This document shows, one piece after another, positions 23,823-32,757 of a DNA stretch of 32,757 nucleotides. The DNA lies in contig SYGP01000013.1 of the NCBI GenBank assembly GCA_005799495.1, forward strand, positions 1-32,757. Reading direction: 5' to 3'. Every line of letters starts with the position of its first letter. Within the stretch, counting starts at the first letter, position 1. The position numbers were made by a program, and so were the translations under genes. Source of the DNA: Planctomycetia bacterium. Lineage in GTDB: Bacteria; Planctomycetota; Phycisphaerae; Phycisphaerales; SM1A02. The notes beneath the pieces were generated by a model that was not told the DNA's origin, made no database searches, and worked only from the letters and a program-made list of their open reading frames with translations.

Positions 23823-26800
23823 TCAGCCCTTGGTGTTTCCGTTGCTGTGACCGTTGCCGTGATCGCTGTCGTGACCGCCGGAGCCATGCCCGCCGGAGCC
23901 GCTTCCGGACTCGCGTGGGAGCGCGGGATTCGTCACACGCGCGAGGTACTGCAGTCGCGTCTTCGTGTTGAGTTCCTCCAGCATCTGATAGGACCGACTG
24001 CTCCGGTGCAGCTTGCTCACCGCGCTGTCAGCCACATTCAAGTCGCCGAAGGTGATCGCACCCGTGGGGCATGCTTGCTGGCACGCCGTCTGGATCGTGC
24101 CATCCGGGATCGAGAACTGCTTCTGGCCACTCGCCGTGCCGCCCGCGCGCGCCCAGTCGTTCTTGGCCTTGATGCGCGCCGCCTGAATGCGCTGCGTGCA
24201 GAAGGTGCACTTCTCCATCACGCCACGCATGCGCACGGTCACCTCAGGGTTGAACTGCATGCGCAGCCACACATCGGGACCCTCCTCCACGTAGTACTCA
24301 GGCTTCACCTTCGCGATGCCTTCTTCACGGCTGACTTCGCGACGGTGGTAGTCGAAGAAGTTGAACCGACGCACCTTGTAGGGGCAGTTGTTGCTGCAGT
24401 ACCGCGTACCGATGCAGCGGTTGTAGACCATCGAGTTCAGTCCATCCTGATCGTGCACCGTGGCAGCGACCGGACAGACCTGCTCGCACGGCGCATTCTC
24501 GCAGTGCATGCAGGCGACGGGCTGCAGCGCGAAACCCTCGGGGCTCGCGGCGTTCGCTCCCTTGAAGTAGCGATCGATACGGATCCAGAACATCTCACGC
24601 CCGCGCAGGACCATGTCCTTGCCAACAACGGGGATGTTGTTTTCGGCTTGGCACGCGGTGACGCATGCGCTGCACCCCGTGCACTTCGACAGGTCGACCG
24701 CCATCGCCCATCGGAACTGCGCGCCCTCGAGGTTGTTCTCCGACCACAACGACAGCCGCGACGCGACATGCGTGCGGTGGCGTGCGAAGTCTGGATGAGT
24801 TCGGTACTCGTCGAGCGTCGCTTCGCGCACGAGCGTCGGCAAGCGATCTTGAACCCCTTGCAGCGGGACGGATGTGTTCAGCGCATCCGCGGCGCCGTGA
24901 TCTTGCGTGTGCGCCACGGTGTAGGTCGCACCCGTTGCAGTGATCGAAGTGGCGGTTGTCCAGTCCGGCGCACCGGCCGTGCGAATTCGGTTCGCGTTGA
25001 ATCCCGCCTCCGATGCGACGAGCCCAACACCCGCGCCGCTTCGCCCGTACCCGAGGCTGATGCCAACCGAACCGTCCGACCATCCTGGTACGGGCCATGC
25101 GACCGCTTCGAGCGTGCGTCCCTGCACGGTCACCGCCGCCATCTGACCGCGCTTGAGTTTCAAGTCATCCGCAGTCTTGGGGCTCATCAGCAGCGCGTTG
25201 TCCCAAGTGATCTTGGTCACGGGGTCCGGCAGTTCCTGCATCCAGCTGATGCAACCGAAGCGTCCATCCCACACCTTCATGTCGCGGAGGAACGCCACTT
25301 CAACGCCCTTGGCGCTGTCGCACTCCCACGCGCAGCCCGCGAGCGTCTTCGCAATCTCCGCGTTGCGCATCGGAGGCGCAGGAACCGACGGCAGCGACGA
25401 CCCTTCGACGAAGCCGCGGTCGAGCGTCTTGCGCCAGATCTCTGCGAAGGAAGGCCCGCCCGCGCCGACGGCCGCGAGGGACTGATGCGTGCTCTTCACC
25501 ATCTCTTCGCCATCGGTTGGACCATCGCCCACGAGTTCCGCGAGCAGTTCGTCGACGCTGCGACCGCCCTGCCCTTGCGCGAGCATCGGAAGAATCAGCG
25601 GCTGCTGAACGGCGATCGTTCCATCGAAGCTTCGTGTATCCGACCAGCACTCGAGGAAGTGCGCCTGAGGAATGTGCCATGTGACGCCGGGGTGCCGCGC
25701 GGTTTCATCCGCGTGCAGCCCCAGATGAACCACTCTCGCAACCTTCTTGAGCGCGCCGCCGAAATCACAGTCCGCCGGCGCCGCGTACACGGGGTTCACG
25801 CCAAGGATGAACAGCGTGTCGACTTCGCCCGCTTCCATCGACTTGCACAGCATCTGCATCGCGGGCATCGATGCGCCCTGCATTTCCGCAAGCAGCGTGA
25901 CGGTCGATCCCTCATTGCCGAGCGCACGGTTGATGGCGGCGACGAGCGCGTGCGTCGCTTCGCATGCGGTCGCACCCGCGGTCACCACCGAACGCCCGCG
26001 GTTCGCCTTCAGGTCCGAAATCAGCGCGTCGAACACCTTCTGTCCGCGACCCTCGCGAAGGGAGCTTGCCGCCGCGCTCGAGTTCGCCGCGGTCAACGCT
26101 GCACGAAGTTCGGCGGAGTCACTGCCCACACCGACCGCGTCGGCGATGATGGCTGCGGCCACATGCATGAACGCAAGCCGCGTGGCGATGCGCTCGTCCG
26201 CGCACATGCCCGTCGAGGTGAGTCCCTGTTCGATCACATACAGGCGAGCAACTTCCTGCGCCTTCGGATCGGCCGCATCGATCGAGCGGCCAACGGCCCA
26301 ACGCTTCGCCCACTGAGGCGCGTCGGGGTTTCCGTAGAGGAAGTCGTCGCCGAGCGACACGATCACCTTCGCCTTGTCGAACGCAGGCAGCGCGCGCATG
26401 GGCGCACCGAATGCAGCTTCCGTTCCGACGATTGCATTGTCGCGTCCAAGCGCCTCCCACTCCACGATCGTTGCCTTCGGAAAGGTCGCGCGCACACGCG
26501 CGATCGTGGCGGCGTGGGTCGGGCCACTCGCTGCGCCGCACAGGACCGCGAGCCCCTGCCCGCCCTTCTGCTTCAGCTCTCGCGAGGTGTTCGCAAGGAA
26601 TGTGACGAATGGTTCGTACGAAGAGGCGACCCCCTTGGACAGCACTTGACGGCTTCTTTCTGGGTCGTACAGCGACAGCACCTGAGCCTGCGCGACGGCG
26701 GAAATGCCAGCGCCACCCCAGGGATGCGCGGGATTCGTGTCGAGCTTGATCGGGCGACCGTCGTAACTCTTGACCAACAGCGGCTGACCGAAGCCGGCAA

Positions 26801-27074
26801 AATCCCATGAACTGCAGTACGTCACCGGCACACCGGGGATTCGATTCGCCGGCTGATTCGCCGCAGGAACGATCTTCGTCTCGGGCCAACGCCGACACCC
26901 TGCGATCCCCAGACCCGCGAGCGCGAACGATGCACCCATCACCTTCAGGAAGGTGCGCCGATCGTCCGACGGAACATGCTCCGAAGCCCCATCGGGGAAC
27001 TCTCGGTGCATCCAATCGCGGAACTCAGACGATTCAGTGAGATCGTCGACGCTGCGCCAGTAAGTCTTCTTCAT
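23823..27074 (-). CDS. actB: Alternative Complex III iron-sulphur subunit ActB (fused ActB1/ActB2)
   Basis: A 1,083-residue periplasmic subunit with a twin-arginine signal (RRTFLKVMGASFALAGLG, about residues 39-56). Residues ~60-760 form a molybdopterin-oxidoreductase-like domain, which in ACIII has no molybdopterin. Residues ~795-1000 hold four cysteine clusters for [FeS] centres: CTGCSACVTAC, CMHCENAPCEQVCP, CIGTRYCSNNCP, and CTFC plus CQQACP. The C-terminal ~35 residues are Gly/Ser/His-rich (GHGSGGHDSDHGNGHSNG). The ATG at 27074 overlaps the actA stop in ATGA and gives the MKKTYWRS start typical of ActB; another ATG lies three codons upstream. Confidence 0.95.
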   Translation of the reverse strand: MKKTYWRSVDDLTESSEFRDWMHREFPDGASEHVPSDDRRTFLKVMGASFALAGLGIAGCRRWPETKIVPAANQPANRIPGVPVTYCSSWDFAGFGQPLLVKSYDGRPIKLDTNPAHPWGGAGISAVAQAQVLSLYDPERSRQVLSKGVASSYEPFVTFLANTSRELKQKGGQGLAVLCGAASGPTHAATIARVRATFPKATIVEWEALGRDNAIVGTEAAFGAPMRALPAFDKAKVIVSLGDDFLYGNPDAPQWAKRWAVGRSIDAADPKAQEVARLYVIEQGLTSTGMCADERIATRLAFMHVAAAIIADAVGVGSDSAELRAALTAANSSAAASSLREGRGQKVFDALISDLKANRGRSVVTAGATACEATHALVAAINRALGNEGSTVTLLAEMQGASMPAMQMLCKSMEAGEVDTLFILGVNPVYAAPADCDFGGALKKVARVVHLGLHADETARHPGVTWHIPQAHFLECWSDTRSFDGTIAVQQPLILPMLAQGQGGRSVDELLAELVGDGPTDGEEMVKSTHQSLAAVGAGGPSFAEIWRKTLDRGFVEGSSLPSVPAPPMRNAEIAKTLAGCAWECDSAKGVEVAFLRDMKVWDGRFGCISWMQELPDPVTKITWDNALLMSPKTADDLKLKRGQMAAVTVQGRTLEAVAWPVPGWSDGSVGISLGYGRSGAGVGLVASEAGFNANRIRTAGAPDWTTATSITATGATYTVAHTQDHGAADALNTSVPLQGVQDRLPTLVREATLDEYRTHPDFARHRTHVASRLSLWSENNLEGAQFRWAMAVDLSKCTGCSACVTACQAENNIPVVGKDMVLRGREMFWIRIDRYFKGANAASPEGFALQPVACMHCENAPCEQVCPVAATVHDQDGLNSMVYNRCIGTRYCSNNCPYKVRRFNFFDYHRREVSREEGIAKVKPEYYVEEGPDVWLRMQFNPEVTVRMRGVMEKCTFCTQRIQAARIKAKNDWARAGGTASGQKQFSIPDGTIQTACQQACPTGAITFGDLNVADSAVSKLHRSSRSYQMLEELNTKTRLQYLARVTNPALPRESGSGSGGHGSGGHDSDHGNGHSNGNTKG

Positions 27075-27724
27075 CGATGACATGTCGAGCAGTTCTCGCT
27101 TGGATTGATGTGGTATTGCGTGGCAAGCGCCTCGCGTTGTTCACGAGTCATTTCCGTCCGCTGATCCCACGCGAGATTGGTGATCTGCGAAACGGGTCGA
27201 AGTCGGTCGATCGGATCGCGGTGGCACTCGAGGCACCAACCCATCGCGAGAGGCGAATGGCGATAGACCACTTCCATCTGATCCACGCGCCCATGGCACT
27301 CCACACAACTGACACCGCGGTTCACATGCGCGGCATGATTGAAGTAGCTGTAGTCGGGAAGCTTGTGCACCTTGACCCATTCGATGGGCATTCCCGTCTC
27401 ATAGGAACTGCGGACCTCCGCCAGTTTTGGACTCTCACGGTGAATCTGCGTGTGGCAGTTCATGCAGGTTTGCGTGGGCGGCACTGCGGCGAAGGATGTT
27501 CGCTCGACCGTTGTGTGGCAGTACCGACAGTCCAAGCCAAGCTTGCCGACATGGAGCGCATGGCTATAGGGCACTGGCTGCGTCGGCATGTACCCCGCGT
27601 CAATTGTCTTGGGGCTGAACCCGTATGCAACGACCAGCACGGCGTACAGGGGCATGATCGCGCCCGTGACGAGGATGAAGGGCAAGATCGCGTTCGTCCA
27701 GCGGGGAAAGAGGAATCGGCTCAT
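27071..27724 (-). CDS. actA: Alternative Complex III pentahaem cytochrome c subunit ActA
   Basis: A 217-residue membrane-anchored multihaem cytochrome, first gene of the leftward cluster. One N-terminal helix (about 12-34) is followed by five CxxCH sites: CRYCH (66-70), CMNCH (87-91), CVECH (140-144), CLECH (164-168) and CSTCH (212-216). The last one ends the protein, with only Arg after it. Spare histidines (for example YSHALH, FNHAAH, YRHSP) can serve as sixth ligands. ActA moves electrons from the FeS centres of ActB to ActE and the oxidase. The stop overlaps the actB start in ATGA. Upstream is a 381-bp gene-free region with a CRP-like palindrome. Confidence 0.95.
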   Translation of the reverse strand: MSRFLFPRWTNAILPFILVTGAIMPLYAVLVVAYGFSPKTIDAGYMPTQPVPYSHALHVGKLGLDCRYCHTTVERTSFAAVPPTQTCMNCHTQIHRESPKLAEVRSSYETGMPIEWVKVHKLPDYSYFNHAAHVNRGVSCVECHGRVDQMEVVYRHSPLAMGWCLECHRDPIDRLRPVSQITNLAWDQRTEMTREQREALATQYHINPSENCSTCHR

Positions 27725-27798
27725 GGGGCTTGGTGAGAGAGGCAGTGGAAGCGGCGTTCAGCAGGGCAGGCTCTTGCAGGGAAACAGGTGGATGACTT

Positions 27799-27814
27799 CG
27801 TGATTTTTTTCACA
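27799..27814. promoter_or_regulatory. CRP/FNR-superfamily-type operator upstream of actA
   Basis: CGTGA, six T, TCACA forms an inverted repeat matching the CRP half-sites TGTGA-N6-TCACA at nine of ten positions. It is 75 bp upstream of the actA start and is the clearest palindrome in the intergenic region. A CRP-family regulator would be expected to use it to adjust respiratory gene expression to carbon or oxygen state. The regulator itself is not in this window. Confidence 0.5.
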
Positions 27815-28039
27815 ATGTCGGTCAGAAATGAATGTTAGGGGGCGTGAGATGGAGCCGCAACGAATGCCAGACCTGAACTGAAGGGATCAAATCGAAAATT
27901 GCATCGGACACCAACCATCGGCGAAATCACTTCAAAAACGCGGATGTATGTTCCGAGTTGAAGCGAGCCGTTCGAGCGCCCGATCATGATGCGTGCAACC
28001 AAGAACCCAATGCTCTAAGTGTTGTTTTGTATCCTGAAC

Positions 28040-28045
28040 TATAAT
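28040..28045 (+). promoter_or_regulatory. -10 hexamer TATAAT of a probable promoter for the lipoprotein gene
   Basis: A perfect TATAAT lies in an A/T-rich stretch 60 bp before the ATG at 28106, reading toward that gene. I do not see a good -35 at normal spacing: TTGTTT at 28022-28027 is only 12 bp away. An activator or a weak -35 would be needed. Confidence 0.45.
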
Positions 28046-28105
28046 AAAACCGCTCGACCAAATCGGCCGAGGAACAAAGGCCGCGAGACAATACATTTGA
28101 GCCGA

Positions 28106-28963
28106 ATGAATCGGTTCCCCATGGCAGCCCTCCTCAGTTTGATTGCTTCGGTGACCTGTTTGAGCTGCGGCGAGGCATCGGTGAAGATGGGCGCCCATAC
28201 CCGTTCCGCGATCTACGCAAACTCGGTGCTGGAGCGCGATGGCGGTGCGCGCGCGATCCTCACCGCGCAACCACCGCGAGTGGGCACGCTGCAAGGCGTC
28301 TCCCCGGGCGCCCCCCTGCGTGGACTTGGCGCTTTCGCATCCGACGCCGTTCGGATTGGGCTGCATCGCACATGCCCCAACGCAACGGTGCTGACTGGAC
28401 CAACAACCTTGGCTCTCGCCGTACGCGCCGGCAAGTCACGCGATTTGCATCGACTGCTCGACCATGCGAACAACACGGGCATTCTCCTCGCCGAAGACTT
28501 GGCGGCGCTTGGGAAGGCAACCGGACTGGACTACTTCTTCCTCGGCACGATTGCGTGGATCAACATCAGTAACGCGACGCGCTTCAATCCGCTCGGACTG
28601 ACCATCGTCCGATCCGACTGGACCAACATGAACATGGTGCTGCAGCTCTATCACGCCCCGAGCGGCGAGATCGTGTGGCAGTCGGTTGGCGATTGCACGG
28701 GATACACGGAGTCAGCAGCTGCGGTTCCCATCTCCGTTCATGTCGTCACAAGCGATCTTGGCGAGGCGATGATGAACGATCTGCTCATGGGTCGATCGCG
28801 TTCCACCATGTTTGGAACGGGCAACGAACCGCTTCGCTCTGTGCCTGAGCCGACATCGGGTGGCACGCAGACGGCAAGCGGCGCGCCGAGCCAGGAGGAT
28901 GCCTACGCCCCTGCAGACTCTCCGGAGATTGAGCCCGAGGCTCCACCGCTCCCGAAGCCGTGA
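28106..28963 (+). CDS. Putative lipoprotein of unknown function (CsgG/LpoB-like pattern)
   Basis: A 285-residue exported protein. The N-terminal hydrophobic segment ends CLSCGE, so a Cys near residue 20-21 could be lipidated, although the lipobox is imperfect. The middle part (about 75-210) has the alternation TVLTGPTTLALAVRAGK, LLAEDLAALGKATGLDYFFLGTIAWINI, MNMVLQLYHAPSGEIVWQSVG, which resembles the CsgG/LpoB-type fold, where a helix is followed by A-x-x-x-G-A-D-Y-x-x-x-G and an edge strand listing activity. This is a resemblance only. The C-terminal ~60 residues are Pro/Ser/Glu-rich and probably disordered. The ATG at 28106 is chosen for the signal peptide; the upstream in-frame ATG would precede the TATAAT promoter. 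It converges on the serine hydrolase gene (12 bp). Confidence 0.72.
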   Translation: MNRFPMAALLSLIASVTCLSCGEASVKMGAHTRSAIYANSVLERDGGARAILTAQPPRVGTLQGVSPGAPLRGLGAFASDAVRIGLHRTCPNATVLTGPTTLALAVRAGKSRDLHRLLDHANNTGILLAEDLAALGKATGLDYFFLGTIAWINISNATRFNPLGLTIVRSDWTNMNMVLQLYHAPSGEIVWQSVGDCTGYTESAAAVPISVHVVTSDLGEAMMNDLLMGRSRSTMFGTGNEPLRSVPEPTSGGTQTASGAPSQEDAYAPADSPEIEPEAPPLPKP

Positions 28964-28975
28964 GTCGTCAGAGCA

Positions 28976-30193
28976 TCAGTCGTTTGCGCCGCGCGCACTG
29001 ACATCACCAAATGGAATGGGCTGCTCACCAAGCGCGTCGAGGAGCAGCGTCAGCATGCGTGTGTCGCTGAACTTACTTCGCTCACTGTGGAGAGGAGCGA
29101 AGCGCACGGCCACCATGCGCACCGATGGCACGACATAGAGACGCTGCTTGCCAAGCCCTGCGGCCATCCAGACCGCCGGCAAGTCCTTCGGTGCGCCACG
29201 CGGTCCAAGCCACCATGTCAGCCCGTAGCGATCATTGCGCTTCGATGGCTCGAAACACTGATGCAGCAGGTCAGTGCGGAGCAGTTCCACATCGCTTCCG
29301 CTCGCCGCGCGAACGCGACCACCGAGCCGCACAAACTCACCGAACTTTGCCCATTCCTGGGCGCTGAGTGACGCGCCGCCCGCGACCTGCGCGTGCCCCT
29401 TCCGATCGCGCCCCACGCGCGCCACCTGCATGCCGATGGGATCGAACAGGTTCTTCTCGTACCACGCCCACGCGGTCGCGGGTGCGATGCCGCGCGAGCG
29501 GAGTGTGCGTTCAAGGAACTCCGTGAAGGCGAAGAAGTGGTTGGCTCCATAGTCGAAGCGCTCGCCGGGGTTGTGAACCATGGGCGCCTGAACTGCCTGC
29601 GCGTGGAAGTCATCACGCTGCTCGGCCGCAGCGAGAAGACGCTCGACTGCATTCCCCGTCGCGATTGTGCGAGTCCGCTTGCGGTCCGCGGCTGTATCCG
29701 CTTCGAGCCCACTCGACAGTGTCAGGAGCTGGCGAACAGTGATCTCGCGCTTGCGTGGATCGGACTGCCACTCCGTGATCGTGTCGCTCACCTTGTCATC
29801 GAGCGCGAAGAGTCCCTGCTGGACTGCCAGCATCGCAGCGACGCCTGTGAAGCTCTTCGTACCACTCGCAAGCGGGTGCGGACGGGAACGGCTCCACCCG
29901 GCAAGTCCATCCTCGAAGATGACCTTTCCATCTTGCATCACGAAGAGAAACTCGCCTCCCGCCGATCGCGAGTATTCGGCCGCTGTACGCCAAGCTGCCG
30001 CGCGATCGTTCGCGCTGGGATCCGTGGGTGACGCAGCAACTGGAGCTGGTGCGGCGTCCGTGATCGGCGCGTCAACCGGTGGCGTGACGGGCGATCCAGT
30101 CAGAACTCCCAAAGAAACTCCCAGGGACAAAGCTCCCAAAGCAACCGCTCCAGCAAAAACGAGGATTCGGAGTTGGGCGGCTCGGTGGAGCAT
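28976..30193 (-). CDS. Secreted serine hydrolase of the beta-lactamase/penicillin-binding-protein (class C) fold
   Basis: A 405-residue protein with an N-terminal membrane/signal segment (about 10-30), a Pro/Ala-rich linker (32-60) and a beta-lactamase-family domain. The SxxK motif is SGTK with nucleophile Ser110 and Lys113. The second motif Y-x-N reads FDYGANHFF (Tyr-Gly-Ala-Asn, one residue longer than YxN). A Trp/Gly-rich segment GLTWWLGPRG and late MAAGLGKQRLYVVPSVRMV correspond to the third active-site strand, where KTG is often HxG or, as here, GLG. Members include esterases, D-aminopeptidases and beta-lactamase-like enzymes; substrate cannot be inferred. The ATG at 30193 starts the signal segment but has no strong ribosome site. 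It is divergent from the ClpP-like gene (158 bp). Confidence 0.85.
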   Translation of the reverse strand: MLHRAAQLRILVFAGAVALGALSLGVSLGVLTGSPVTPPVDAPITDAAPAPVAASPTDPSANDRAAAWRTAAEYSRSAGGEFLFVMQDGKVIFEDGLAGWSRSRPHPLASGTKSFTGVAAMLAVQQGLFALDDKVSDTITEWQSDPRKREITVRQLLTLSSGLEADTAADRKRTRTIATGNAVERLLAAAEQRDDFHAQAVQAPMVHNPGERFDYGANHFFAFTEFLERTLRSRGIAPATAWAWYEKNLFDPIGMQVARVGRDRKGHAQVAGGASLSAQEWAKFGEFVRLGGRVRAASGSDVELLRTDLLHQCFEPSKRNDRYGLTWWLGPRGAPKDLPAVWMAAGLGKQRLYVVPSVRMVAVRFAPLHSERSKFSDTRMLTLLLDALGEQPIPFGDVSARGAND

Positions 30194-30351
30194 TCCGTTG
30201 GATTGTCCTCGATGGATGGCCCCGGGACACGCGACCTGAATATCGGGGACTGCCTGTCTCCCTCGGCGACTGCACCCCCCGCTGCGTACCATTCGTCCTC
30301 GGTTTGACGATCCGAACAAATCCACCCAGGTTCCCCAACCAAGGAGAAATG

Positions 30352-32757
<2,406 letters not shown>

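Larger units (their letters stand above)
27725..28105. other. Gene-free divergent intergenic region between actA and a lipoprotein gene
   Basis: No credible coding region lies here. It is clearly more A/T-rich than the flanking genes, especially 27800-27835 and 27885-28060. It should hold promoters for the leftward act-cta cluster and the rightward lipoprotein gene. It contains the CRP-like palindrome and a TATAAT hexamer listed separately. A weak leftward pair, TTGCGG (27867-27862) and TAACAT (27839-27834 or nearby), could serve actA, but the match is poor. Confidence 0.6.

Noticed and set aside
23808-26810. A 1,000-codon open frame on the + strand, antisense to actB
   Set aside because: It is Arg/His/Ala-rich with no recognisable domain and mirrors actB, which is fully supported by FeS clusters and a twin-arginine signal. 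High GC content produces long antisense frames.
27799-27814. Poly-T run read as a rightward terminator
   Set aside because: There is no GC-rich hairpin before it and no rightward gene upstream to terminate; the CRP-like palindrome explains the sequence better.
27932-28366. A 144-codon leftward frame in the intergenic region and lipoprotein gene
   Set aside because: No family resemblance, no ribosome site, and it runs antisense to the lipoprotein gene.
30304-30351. TTG at 30304 as start of the ClpP-like protease, and TTGACG there as a -35 element
   Set aside because: The start at 30352 has an AAGGAG ribosome site and a proper lipoprotein signal. No -10-like hexamer follows TTGACG at usable spacing.

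Overview
The window is a GC-rich, gene-dense bacterial segment with no tRNA, rRNA, CRISPR array or insertion sequence that I can see. Gene content suggests a planctomycete, probably of the Phycisphaerae. Two secreted proteins end in dockerin-like DxNxDGxxxxxDL calcium-loop motifs. A complete Alternative Complex III (ACIII) gene set is fused head to tail with an A2-type caa3 cytochrome oxidase gene set. Other contents (SYLF lipoprotein, OprB-type porin, DUF3179 protein, lipid-anchored ClpP-like protease) fit that group. The assignment is an inference from gene content, not from a marker gene.

Left part (1-9.8 kb): secretion and carbohydrate genes. A MalK-type ABC ATPase, missing its Walker A end, converges on a secreted GH13 glucan-active enzyme. 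Then follow a SYLF lipoprotein, a secreted dockerin-tailed protein with its own promoter and hairpin terminator, a small membrane protein, an FG-GAP-type beta-propeller protein and an OprB-like outer-membrane porin. A secreted terpene-cyclase-fold protein is divergent from the porin.

Middle part (9.75-27.7 kb): aerobic respiration. Heme A synthase (ctaA) and heme O synthase (ctaB) are divergent, and ctaB is translationally coupled to a DUF3179 gene. Converging on them is a leftward run of 13 genes: actA-B-C-D-E-F, an unrecognised 114-residue single-pass membrane protein, SCO, ctaC-D-E-F and a second subunit III. ACIII would oxidise quinol and pass electrons through its own haems to the haem c of CtaC, then Cu-A, and CtaD, where O2 is reduced. 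SCO loads Cu-A, and CtaB/CtaA make the haem A. Overlapping or nearly abutting genes suggest one transcript. A CRP-like palindrome lies about 75 bp upstream of actA.

Right part (27.7-32.8 kb): a 381-bp intergenic region, a lipoprotein of unknown function, a secreted SxxK serine hydrolase, a lipid-anchored coiled-coil ClpP-like protease, and the 5' part of katG running off the end.

Both extremities look unreliable. The ABC ATPase loses its conserved sequence before about base 155 and katG loses it after about base 32,640. In each case fragments of the expected motifs seem to persist in shifted frames, as expected for poor sequence at contig ends.
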